24,784 bases of DNA. Origin: CG2-30-40-21 sp043806395. GTDB lineage: Bacteria; UBA9089; CG2-30-40-21. The notes below the pieces were generated by a model. That model was given only the letters and a program-made list of their open reading frames with translations. It was not told the DNA's origin and searched no databases. Positions 5,975-13,497 of this stretch are shown here, in pieces. Position numbers and translations under genes: made by a program. Numbering within the stretch: position 1 is the stretch's first letter; each line of letters starts with the position of its first letter. Where the stretch lies: positions 1 to 24,784 of the forward strand of contig JAZDHC010000317.1 in assembly GCA_043806395.1 (NCBI GenBank). The letters run 5' to 3'.

Positions 5975-8632
5975 ATGTACCTGATAATAGCCGTGATCAT
6001 GTTTATTACCTGTCCGGTATTTGCTGATACCAACCTTTTGCAGAACCCGGGGTTTGAGTCAGGAAATTTGAGTGGCTGGCGGGTTGAAGGCATTGCTACA
6101 AATGGGATTGCCAGAGATAGCACGCCACTGGCACAGGCATACTTCCAGCCGGCACAGGTGATTGCTCATACTGGAGAATATGCAGCATTTAACCTTACGG
6201 CTAACTTCAAACGAATTGGCTCCATATTCTCCCAGGAAATTGATGTCCTGCCAGAGACGAGCTATAGAATTGGATTTTGGGCATTGCATGGTCACCCAAG
6301 TCAGCAGGTGAAGATATACCCACAGATATTAATTGATGGCAATCCCATTGGCAGCCTGAGCATAACTGGTGGCAAGGGGTATGGCACAATCGCAGCTGAT
6401 TATCAACAGGTAAGTGCTGAGTTTGTCACCGGACACGAGCAGCAAAGGGCAAGGGTGAGTTTCACCCTGAATGCTGGCGGACTTGCCTTATGCGGTATGA
6501 GTTATGACGACTTCTTTGTGGTGTGCAGTCAGGCTGCGTTAAATATCAGCCCCACGGCCGGCATTTCTGGCACACCTGTTTGTATCTCAGGCTGGAACTA
6601 CCTGCCCGGGGAGCAGGTGATCATTGAATCGGGTACAACCACCACCACTGAAAACGGTGCGTTTTCCACCACGATTACTATTCCCAAACATACTTCAGGT
6701 ACACTTACCATCACCACTACAGGTGTAACCTCCGGGAAGGTTGCTCGAGCATTGTTTAGCATAATCCCTCGCGGTGATTATGGTGATGCCCCCAACAGCA
6801 AAATATACCCCATGAACACTGGCTACTTCTGCAAGCCGGATGATTTTACCTCACCTGAGTTTTTGACACATCAAGCATACTTTTCCATCATATCCCATAA
6901 AACAGCGGGTGAGGAATGCCTTGGGAAGAGTGTCAGCCTTGAGGCAAGTGTAAATGATGTGGTATATGATGAAGATGGTGTGCCCAACATTGAACCATAT
7001 AAGGGCAGGGCAGATCAGGATAGCGATGATGGGCTGATTTTGCCTGTGGATTTGATCCCAGGGACAACCAATACCGTGCGGTTTGAGGTCACGCTTTCAC
7101 CTGAGACACCAGAAGCCTTGCGATATGTCAATATTCTGTTTGATTGGAATCAGAATGGTCAATGGTCAGGGGATGAGTGGGCTGTCAGAAATCAGGGAGT
7201 ATTCGTTCTGGCAGGTGAAAGCAGGGTGATAACCTCACAAGAGTTTTTGGCTGGTACAAATACTGGAGGCTGCTGGATGCGGCTGGTACTTACCAGAGAG
7301 CCTGTGGTTGGGAGTGAATGGGATGGTGGTGGTGATTTTGAGTATGGGGAAAGCGAGGACTACCTTCTCAACATTGCCCCGAGGTGTGATCTGTGGATAA
7401 AAGGCAATGCCCCGGATATGGCACAATTGGGACAGGTGATAACCTATCATCTGGAATATGGCAATCAGGGGCAGGCATTAACTAATGGGGTGAATATGGT
7501 TATGGATATTCCACAGGGATTGACATATCTGAGCGATACAGTCGGGACAGTGGTTATCAGGGATAACAAGCTGATATGGCAGATTGGCGGATTGTATTCG
7601 GGACAGCATGGCATACTTGAGGCAAACCTTCGGGTTGAGCCATGGGCAACGACAGGCGTGTTGGGGACAGCCTCCATTAACAGTGAGTTGCCAGAGGTTG
7701 AATCTTCCAACAATGTGGCTACCTGGAGTATGAGGGTGATTTCCAATAATGGCAATGGCGTAATCTCAGGGAAAGTGATTGAGGGAGCCCCTCTGGCAGA
7801 TTCATCAAAAGGCAAATCAATACCCTCAGGCTGTCTGGTAAAAGCCATGCAGGTTTCTTCATACAGGCTGGCAGGCATGGCTCTTACCAATGCAAGCGGT
7901 GAGTACACCATCAGCGGGCTTGTTCCCGGGACATACAATGATGGTGTGGTCAACGAGCGGGATATTTTCCCTATTGCTGTCTGGTGGGGAAAAACAGAGG
8001 TGCCCCGTGACAGCAATTTAAGATGGCAAGCACAAGCAGCCATTCCCTGGGATGAGGTAGCTGCAACCTATGCTGATGCCAATGGTGATGGCAGGGTAAG
8101 TGTCGGTGATATCCTGCCAATTGGAATGAACTGGGGCATGACACATCCGATGTCAGGGGACAGGAATGCCCCGATGTTATATCCTGAGGCCGTTGACCAT
8201 GCCAGATATGTGCAGGCATATCAGGCAATGTATGATATGATCGGTGAACTGCCTGAGACAGAAGGTGTTGCTAAGATCAAACAGGCATTGCAGGGGTTTA
8301 TGGATGCAGGCGTAGGGGCAAACGGCCGTTTGCCCCTACAGTTGACAGATTTATTGCAGAATTACCCCAACCCATTCAATCCAGAGTGCTGGATACCATA
8401 CGAGCTATCCGAGCAAACACATGTGATTATCCGAATCTACAATATCTCCGGGCAATTGATCCGAGTGCTGGATGAGGGGATACAGGCAGCAGGCAGGCAT
8501 ATCAGCCAGGAGCAGGCAGTATACTGGGATGGCAGGAACGATGACAGTGATGAGGTGGCATCAGGTGTTTATTTCTACCAGATGAATGTAAATGGTAGGG
8601 TTATGACCAAGCGGGCAGTGGTGCTAAAGTAG
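5975..8632 (+). CDS. Secreted GEVED / DUF11 / dockerin protein with T9SS-like C-terminal domain
   Basis: 885 residues from ATG 5975, with a modest ggggtga ribosome site at the edge of a repeat. Signal peptide 1-18 (IIAVIMFITCPVFA). Order: a galactose-binding-like jelly roll (about 20-185, starting NLLQNPGFESGNLSGW); an Ig-like domain (190-265); a GEVED domain (about 267-470, GDYGDAPNS... to FEYGESEDYLLNI); a DUF11-like repeat (470-590, typical NQGQALTNG and VESSNNVATW); part of a carboxypeptidase-regulatory-like domain (about 597-655, ISGKV...YTISGLVPGTYN); a dockerin whose first loop is damaged (GTYNDGVVNERD) and second is intact (DANGDGRVSVGD); a helical linker; and the NYPNPFNPECWIP sorting domain. 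The last 235 residues are paralogous to the end of the 795-4034 product. A 28-bp palindrome is embedded in frame at 8312-8339. Probably exported and surface bound. Confidence 0.9.
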   Translation: MYLIIAVIMFITCPVFADTNLLQNPGFESGNLSGWRVEGIATNGIARDSTPLAQAYFQPAQVIAHTGEYAAFNLTANFKRIGSIFSQEIDVLPETSYRIGFWALHGHPSQQVKIYPQILIDGNPIGSLSITGGKGYGTIAADYQQVSAEFVTGHEQQRARVSFTLNAGGLALCGMSYDDFFVVCSQAALNISPTAGISGTPVCISGWNYLPGEQVIIESGTTTTTENGAFSTTITIPKHTSGTLTITTTGVTSGKVARALFSIIPRGDYGDAPNSKIYPMNTGYFCKPDDFTSPEFLTHQAYFSIISHKTAGEECLGKSVSLEASVNDVVYDEDGVPNIEPYKGRADQDSDDGLILPVDLIPGTTNTVRFEVTLSPETPEALRYVNILFDWNQNGQWSGDEWAVRNQGVFVLAGESRVITSQEFLAGTNTGGCWMRLVLTREPVVGSEWDGGGDFEYGESEDYLLNIAPRCDLWIKGNAPDMAQLGQVITYHLEYGNQGQALTNGVNMVMDIPQGLTYLSDTVGTVVIRDNKLIWQIGGLYSGQHGILEANLRVEPWATTGVLGTASINSELPEVESSNNVATWSMRVISNNGNGVISGKVIEGAPLADSSKGKSIPSGCLVKAMQVSSYRLAGMALTNASGEYTISGLVPGTYNDGVVNERDIFPIAVWWGKTEVPRDSNLRWQAQAAIPWDEVAATYADANGDGRVSVGDILPIGMNWGMTHPMSGDRNAPMLYPEAVDHARYVQAYQAMYDMIGELPETEGVAKIKQALQGFMDAGVGANGRLPLQLTDLLQNYPNPFNPECWIPYELSEQTHVIIRIYNISGQLIRVLDEGIQAAGRHISQEQAVYWDGRNDDSDEVASGVYFYQMNVNGRVMTKRAVVLK
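8312..8339. repeat. 28-bp perfect palindrome inside a coding sequence
   Basis: The sequence gtaggggcaaacgg followed by its exact reverse complement lies in frame and encodes residues 780-789 (VGANGRLPLQ) of the linker before the sorting domain. It matches the intergenic GTAG...CTAC palindrome family of this window. The paralogue has an unrelated linker at this place (TQQQIEATPAES). Confidence 0.9.
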
Positions 8633-8633
8633 A

Positions 8634-8652
8634 GGCAGGTTCCAAACCTGCC
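8634..8652 (+). terminator. Hairpin after the surface locus, possible terminator
   Basis: An 8-bp stem (ggcaggtt / aacctgcc) with a 3-base loop starts one base after the stop codon. No long T run follows, so it is a weak intrinsic terminator or a transcript-end stabiliser. Confidence 0.45.
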
Positions 8653-8706
8653 CTTTGATATTATCCCTGATATTATCCCTGTTTTCACATATGCCAAAAA
8701 TATTCC

Positions 8707-8735
8707 TTGACAAGTATTAAATCTTAGTGTATAAT
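8707..8735 (+). promoter_or_regulatory. Perfect-consensus sigma70 promoter of the tRNA cluster
   Basis: TTGACA (8707-8712) and TATAAT (8730-8735) are spaced by exactly 17 bp. Transcription would start near 8742, about ten bases before the first tRNA. Such a strong core promoter fits stable-RNA expression. Confidence 0.9.
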
Positions 8736-8752
8736 AAGCTATATTGAATATC

Positions 8753-8840
8753 GCCGGGGTGGCGGAACTGGTAGACGCAGCAGACTTAAAATCTGCTGAG
8801 GTTTTTCCTCGTGCCGGTTCGAGTCCGGCCCTCGGCACCA
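8753..8840 (+). tRNA. tRNA-Leu(TAA)
   Basis: A class II tRNA of 88 nt with encoded CCA. The acceptor stem GCCGGGG pairs with CCTCGGC. The anticodon stem gcaga/tctgc encloses loop cttaaaa, giving anticodon TAA. The long variable arm (gaggtttttcctc) and the T arm with GGTTCGAGTCC are present. Confidence 0.96.
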
Positions 8841-8842
8841 AG

Positions 8843-8917
<75 letters not shown>

Positions 8918-8930
8918 AAAAATGAATAAA

Positions 8931-8965
8931 GTAGGAGTGAGGCATGCCTCATTTCTACTTTTTTT
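8931..8965 (+). terminator. Intrinsic terminator built from a palindromic repeat
   Basis: A 28-bp near-perfect palindrome (gtaggagtgaggca...tgcctcatttctac, two G-U pairs) is followed directly by seven T bases. The spacing and end sequence match the GTAG...CTAC palindromes found elsewhere in the window. It lies between tRNA-fMet and the next tRNA. Confidence 0.8.
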
Positions 8966-8971
8966 GCTTAT

Positions 8972-9048
8972 GGCGGTGTAGCTCAGTTGGTTAGAGCAAC
9001 GGAATCATAATCCGTGTGTCCGGGGTTCGAATCCCTGCACCGCTACCA
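8972..9048 (+). tRNA. tRNA with CAT anticodon: elongator Met, or Ile2 (TilS substrate)
   Basis: 77 nt with encoded CCA. The acceptor stem GGCGGTG pairs with CACCGCT (G1-U72 wobble). The D arm is gctcagttggttagagc. The anticodon stem acgga/tccgt encloses loop atcataa, anticodon CAT, and the T arm contains ggttcgaat. The acceptor sequence resembles elongator tRNA-Met of Firmicutes. CAT is also the gene anticodon of tRNA-Ile2, whose C34 is changed to lysidine by TilS, and tilS starts 24 nt downstream. Position 32 is A, which is uncommon. Identity as Met is more likely on acceptor similarity but not settled. Confidence 0.93.
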
Positions 9049-9072
9049 TCACTATTATCTCAGGATTATTTT

Positions 9073-10611
9073 ATGATACCTCAAGGTGTTCGTGATGTTA
9101 TTTCCCAATATCAGCTATTAACAAAAAATGATAGGATTGTGGTTGGTGTATCTGGCGGGCCGGATTCAATTGCTCTTTTACACATCCTCTGGCAATTGTC
9201 AGAAGAATATTCCTTAAGCCTTCGTGTTGCTCATCTGAATCATATGCAAAGAGGACAAGAAAGTAAAGAGGATGCAGAGTATACGCTAAGATTTGCTAAT
9301 GAACTCTCTATACCGGTTATTTCAGAAGAAATAGATATTAAGGCAATAAAGGAAAAAGAGGCGACAGATAAACCATTAACAGTCGTTGCCAGAAAGATAA
9401 GGTATGATTTTCTAAAAAGGGTAGCTAAGGGGTTCAACGCCAATAAGATTGCGGTTGGACATCATGCTGATGATCTCGTAGAAACTATACTTATGAATCT
9501 TATTCGTGGAGCCGGACCAGAGGGATTAAAAGGGATTGCCCCGATAAGAAAAATAGATGAAGCCGTTCTGCTTATCCGTCCCTTGATAAAAATATCCTCC
9601 CTGCAAATCCATCAATATCTTTCTGCCTATAATCTGGAATTTCGAACGGATTCTTCCAACCTTAAGCCAATATTTTTGAGAAATAGGGTCAGACTTCAAT
9701 TATTGCCCTTATTGAGAAAAGAATATAACCCTAAAATTGAGAATTCATTTATTCAATTATCTCAATTGATAGAGACGGATGAGGATTATATAAATGAAAC
9801 GGTAAATCATGCTCTGTTGCAAGTTATTAAAGATCCCTCGTCGAGTACTCCTCGGGATGACATGGAACGAAAAGAAAAGATGGTAGTTATGGATGTTGCA
9901 TCAATTTCTGAACTACATCCTGCCATTCAAACCAGGGTTATTAGAAGGGTAATAGCCATGATTAAGGGGGATATAGAGGGATTTAATTATCAGCATATTC
10001 AGGGTATCAGGCAATTGATTCTAAGCATTCATCCACAGGTTAGATTATCGCTACCATTTTTTATGTCAGCACAAAGGAATTATAAACAGCTTATAATCAA
10101 GGAAGAGTCAATTTATAGATTAAAACCACTTGATTATTATGAGTATCTTCTCGAGGTCCCAGGGACAAATGAGATACAAGACCTGAACTGTACTATAAAA
10201 ACAGAGGTTGTACTCAAAGAAACTATTCTCAAAGACATTGAATACATTGAAAAGCATCATCCAATAGAGTACAGGTATCCAATACAGGATACCACACATC
10301 CCCTGATATTGAGGGCTTACCTTGATTATGAACAAATCAACCATCCCCTCACTTTGCGATGCAGGAAGGATGGCGATAGATTTCAACCCTATGGAATGCA
10401 GGGTACAAAAAAGATAAAGGATTTTTTTATTGACCTGAAATTACCGATGGATACCCGTAACAGGATACCTTTATTGGTTGATAAGAAAGGCAATGTCCTC
10501 TGGGTGATTGGGTTACGAATTGGCGAACAGGTAAAAATAACCAGCAAAACACAAAAAGTGCTGGTAATATCAATGGTAAATATGGGGTATCATGGGAAAA
10601 TAGGGAATTAA
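9073..10611 (+). CDS. tilS: tRNA(Ile)-lysidine synthase
   Basis: 512 residues. I start at ATG 9073 (AGGA at 9062-9065), because the longer open frame begins inside the preceding tRNA. The enzyme attaches lysine to C34 of tRNA-Ile(CAU) using ATP, so that the tRNA reads AUA as isoleucine. Visible features: PP-loop SGGPDS at residues 27-32; the RVAHLNHMQRG segment; the GHHADDLVETILMNLIRGAG substrate/ATP motif; and the C-terminal TilS domain (RCRKDGDRFQPYGMQGTKKIKDFF, then WVIGLRIGEQVKI). The length is slightly above the usual 430-480 residues. In many bacteria tilS precedes ftsH, often with hpt between; here ftsH follows directly, after a repeat-filled gap of about 280 bp. Confidence 0.95.
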   Translation: MIPQGVRDVISQYQLLTKNDRIVVGVSGGPDSIALLHILWQLSEEYSLSLRVAHLNHMQRGQESKEDAEYTLRFANELSIPVISEEIDIKAIKEKEATDKPLTVVARKIRYDFLKRVAKGFNANKIAVGHHADDLVETILMNLIRGAGPEGLKGIAPIRKIDEAVLLIRPLIKISSLQIHQYLSAYNLEFRTDSSNLKPIFLRNRVRLQLLPLLRKEYNPKIENSFIQLSQLIETDEDYINETVNHALLQVIKDPSSSTPRDDMERKEKMVVMDVASISELHPAIQTRVIRRVIAMIKGDIEGFNYQHIQGIRQLILSIHPQVRLSLPFFMSAQRNYKQLIIKEESIYRLKPLDYYEYLLEVPGTNEIQDLNCTIKTEVVLKETILKDIEYIEKHHPIEYRYPIQDTTHPLILRAYLDYEQINHPLTLRCRKDGDRFQPYGMQGTKKIKDFFIDLKLPMDTRNRIPLLVDKKGNVLWVIGLRIGEQVKITSKTQKVLVISMVNMGYHGKIGN

Positions 10612-10613
10612 TC

Positions 10614-10861
10614 TCTCGCAAAGGCGCAAAGTCCGCAAAGTCCAGAAAGATAATAAATTGTGGTATGATTAAATTAGGGGCAACAAACTAAGCAAGTGTG
10701 GATGGCAATTCCCCCTTAAAAAAGGGGGTCAGGGGGTTGTGTTCCCTTTGTGCCTTTGTGGTGAACAATTTTAAGTCATGCCCTATCTTCTTTGCGTGCT
10801 TTGCGTCTTTGCGAGAAATTCCATATCAGCGTTCTATGTATTAATATAGCTGAGTAATTAC
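10614..10861. repeat. Nested inverted-repeat insertion between tilS and ftsH
   Basis: An outer 27-bp inverted repeat (10614-10640 tctcgcaaaggcgcaaag..., and 10790-10816 ...ctttgcgtctttgcgaga; 24 of 27 matching) encloses a miniature element at about 10662-10782. That element resembles 14880-15019 in its degenerate TIRs (ggtatgattaaa / tttaagtcatgcc), its aattccccctt...aggggg core and its ctttgtggtgaaca block. A ctgagtaattac terminus of a third repeat type lies at 10850-10861. No gene is seen in this gap. Confidence 0.8.
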
Positions 10862-10888
10862 GAAATAAATTAAATCAGGAGGAACTAA

Positions 10889-12796
10889 TTGAATAAGGGT
10901 CTAAATTTAACTATCTGGTTGATAATCTTGTTTCTTATCTTGCCGATTGGGCTACAGTTTTTTGAGTCACCTCAAACGATTAAGCCGGTAAGATTGGGTT
11001 ATTCACAATTTTTAGAATCAGTAAGGCATGGTGAGGTGAAGAGTGTGAAAATAATAGGACAAGAGAATATTAAGGGTGAATTGATAAAGAATAAGGTAAT
11101 TATTCCTTTTACAACATATATCCCATATCAGGATAAAAATCTTATCCAATTATTAGAGGAATATAATGTTGAATTTGGAGGGGATCTGCCAACTGGAAAC
11201 ACATGGTGGATGGGATTGCTATGGTATATTGGCTCTCCGGTGTTATTTTGTCTCCTTCTCTGGGGTCTCTTTTATCGTCAGACACGGATGCCGGGTGGAA
11301 GGGGTATCATGAACTTTGGGCAAAGCAGGGCAAGATTCAGTATGCCCAAAGATAAGGATAAGGAAGCAAGGACTACCTTTGAGGATGTGGCTGGTGTAGA
11401 TGAAGCCAAACAAGAACTTTCAGAAATAATTGAATTCTTAAAAGAGCCCAAGAAGTTTCAAAAATTAGGGGCAAAGATACCCAAGGGTGTTCTTCTTGTT
11501 GGTCCGCCTGGAACAGGTAAAACCTTACTTGCCAAGGCAGTATCTGGAGAAGCAGATGTTTCATTCCTGAGTATCAGCGGTTCTGACTTTGTAGAGATGT
11601 TTGTTGGTGTTGGGGCATCCCGGGTCAGGGACTTGTTTGAACAAGCAAGAAAGTCTGCTTTATCTACAAACAAGGGATGTATTGTTTTTATTGATGAGAT
11701 TGATGCGGTTGGAAGACAAAGGGGTGCTGGACTTGGTGGTGGACATGATGAGAGGGAGCAAACCCTTAACCAACTCTTAGTGGAAATGGATGGGTTTGAT
11801 TCAAAAGAGGGGGTAATCCTTATTGCAGCCAGTAATCGACCGGATGTGCTTGACCCGGCTCTTCTCCGTACAGGGAGATTTGATCGCCTTATTGTAGTTG
11901 ATGCCCCTGATTTGATTGGCAGGGAAGCTATTCTTAGGATACACCTGAGGGAGAAACCATTGGCTGATGATGTAGATGTTAAGCTCATAGCCAGAAGGAG
12001 CCCTGGATTTGTTGGCTCAGATATTGCAAATCTGGTGAATGAGGCTGCCCTCCTTGCATCCAGAAAAGATAAGGAAAAGATAGAATTTGAAGATTTTGAG
12101 GATGCCATTGACCGGGTAATCGCTGGTCCGGAAAGAAAATCCAGACTTCTTTCTGAAAAAGAAAAACAGATAATTGCGTATCATGAATCAGGACATGCCC
12201 TTGTAGCCGAGATGATCCCTGATAGTGATCCAATCCATAAGATATCCATCCTTCCCAGGGGAATGAATGCCCTGGGCTATACACTCCAGATACCACTTGA
12301 GGATAGATACTTGACCACAAAGTCAGAAATACTACACAAGATGACTGTCCTGCTTGGTGGTAGAGTGGCAGAAATGCTTATCTTTAATGAGGCATCAACC
12401 GGTGCTCAGAATGATATTGAACGAGCAACAGAGGCTGCTCATAAGATGGTCTGTGAATATGGAATGAGCGATGAATTGGGACCATTGACCTATGGACGAA
12501 AGGATAGAGAGGTGTTCCTTGGCAGGGATCTTTTTAAGGAAAAAAACTATGGTGAAGTAGTTGCATCTAAGATAGATACAGAAACAAAAAAGATAGTTGA
12601 TACCTGTTATCAATGTGCAAAAGAGATATTAGAAACAAATAGAGAGAAATTAGATAAATTGACTTTTGCCTTAATAGAAAAAGAGGTGTTGGAGGCAGAT
12701 GAGGTAAGGAGTATTCTGGGAACAAAAGAGAAATTACTTACAACAACTCAGGGTGTAACGGTAGAAAGAGAGGAAGAGGTTGCTGCGAAGGCATAA
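10889..12796 (+). CDS. ftsH: ATP-dependent zinc metalloprotease FtsH
   Basis: 635 residues from TTG 10889; AGGAGG at 10877-10882 with 6-base spacing supports this non-ATG start, and no ATG lies nearby. FtsH is a membrane-anchored hexameric AAA+ protease that degrades damaged membrane proteins and some cytosolic regulators. Order: TM1 (about 8-24), a short periplasmic FtsH-ext domain, TM2 (about 108-128), the AAA module with Walker A GPPGTGKT at 205-212, Walker B VFIDEID, the second region of homology ending RTGRFDR, then the M41 protease with zinc motif HESGH at 432-436 and a further acidic ligand region (STGAQNDIERAT). Length and order are normal for the family. The downstream palindrome at 12806-12833 may end transcription. 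Confidence 0.97.
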   Translation: MNKGLNLTIWLIILFLILPIGLQFFESPQTIKPVRLGYSQFLESVRHGEVKSVKIIGQENIKGELIKNKVIIPFTTYIPYQDKNLIQLLEEYNVEFGGDLPTGNTWWMGLLWYIGSPVLFCLLLWGLFYRQTRMPGGRGIMNFGQSRARFSMPKDKDKEARTTFEDVAGVDEAKQELSEIIEFLKEPKKFQKLGAKIPKGVLLVGPPGTGKTLLAKAVSGEADVSFLSISGSDFVEMFVGVGASRVRDLFEQARKSALSTNKGCIVFIDEIDAVGRQRGAGLGGGHDEREQTLNQLLVEMDGFDSKEGVILIAASNRPDVLDPALLRTGRFDRLIVVDAPDLIGREAILRIHLREKPLADDVDVKLIARRSPGFVGSDIANLVNEAALLASRKDKEKIEFEDFEDAIDRVIAGPERKSRLLSEKEKQIIAYHESGHALVAEMIPDSDPIHKISILPRGMNALGYTLQIPLEDRYLTTKSEILHKMTVLLGGRVAEMLIFNEASTGAQNDIERATEAAHKMVCEYGMSDELGPLTYGRKDREVFLGRDLFKEKNYGEVVASKIDTETKKIVDTCYQCAKEILETNREKLDKLTFALIEKEVLEADEVRSILGTKEKLLTTTQGVTVEREEEVAAKA

Positions 12797-12805
12797 AGGC
12801 AAGAG

Positions 12806-12833
12806 ATAGAGACGCAATACATTGCGTCTCTAC
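12806..12833. repeat. 28-bp palindrome between convergent genes
   Basis: A 12-bp perfect stem (tagagacgcaat / attgcgtctcta) with two central bases, within a 28-bp ATAG...CTAC unit. It is a member of the palindrome family of this window. It sits between ftsH and the convergent DUF1353 gene and could act as a bidirectional hairpin terminator, although it lacks a T run. Confidence 0.75.
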
Positions 12834-12858
12834 GCATACCGTCCGTTTGAGTGAAATG

Positions 12859-13416
12859 TTAGAACTTGACATGCCTATCCAGAACAGCATCAATTTCTGT
12901 AATCGATGCTTTATCACTAAGCCCGGCGAGTTCGTTGGCAATTTCATTGAACTTCATTTGCAAAAACTGCTCATCAGCACTAATTCGGGAGGGAACACGA
13001 AAAAGGAGTTTCTTGGCGGAAATTGACTCTGGGACCAGAGATGCAATATACCAAGCACCAATGCGAACGCCAGCGTATAGCAGTTTTGCCTTAGGCAAGG
13101 AACAGCCTCCAGCAAGGCACGCAAAGTAGAACATTATGTCAGCATCCTTTCTCAGAACCGTAGGGTCATCGCATGCTACATCGTGAACCACTGACGCTCG
13201 ACGATAGTCGTCTGTGTAGGGGCTACCGACAGTAGACCACAATGGACGAGGAATGCTTGCACCATCAATGACATGTCCTTTTGGCGCATTCCATTTTTTT
13301 CCGTTTGGATCGATATACCAAAAGTTATTAAGCAGCGACATGTTGCGATCCTCGCCGTTTTTGTCAACAAGCCACTCTGTCTTCGGATTTCCGGAAAATG
13401 AACCGTAATTACTCAT
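12859..13416 (-). CDS. DUF1353 family protein
   Basis: 185 residues on the minus strand. I choose the ATG at 13416, seven bases after an aggaggt site; the longer TTG start would precede that site. The centre carries the DUF1353 signature: HVIDGASIPRPLWSTVGSP, then YRRASVVHDVACDD, with conserved His and Asp in the VHD motif. A C-terminal helical tail (about residues 125-185) is additional. No signal peptide is seen. The biochemical role of DUF1353 is unknown; members occur in phages and in bacterial accessory regions. It lies 81 bp downstream of the papain-like peptidase gene on the same strand and is probably cotranscribed. Base use near its start looks somewhat more GC-rich than the neighbours, so transfer is possible. 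Confidence 0.85.
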   Translation of the reverse strand: MSNYGSFSGNPKTEWLVDKNGEDRNMSLLNNFWYIDPNGKKWNAPKGHVIDGASIPRPLWSTVGSPYTDDYRRASVVHDVACDDPTVLRKDADIMFYFACLAGGCSLPKAKLLYAGVRIGAWYIASLVPESISAKKLLFRVPSRISADEQFLQMKFNEIANELAGLSDKASITEIDAVLDRHVKF

Positions 13417-13497
13417 ATTGACCTCCTGTAACAATCTGTGCTGTTATTACTCGACTGTTTTGTTTGGCGATAATTTCAGGCCCCAGCCGCTCCTCAC

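Noticed and set aside
9016..9072. Upstream start for tilS
   Set aside because: It lies inside the tRNA gene at 8972-9048; the ATG at 9073 has its own ribosome site and gives the usual N-terminus.
11458..12108. 216-codon minus-strand open frame inside ftsH
   Set aside because: Shadow of the strongly conserved ftsH coding frame; composition rich in Ser/Pro as expected from antisense.
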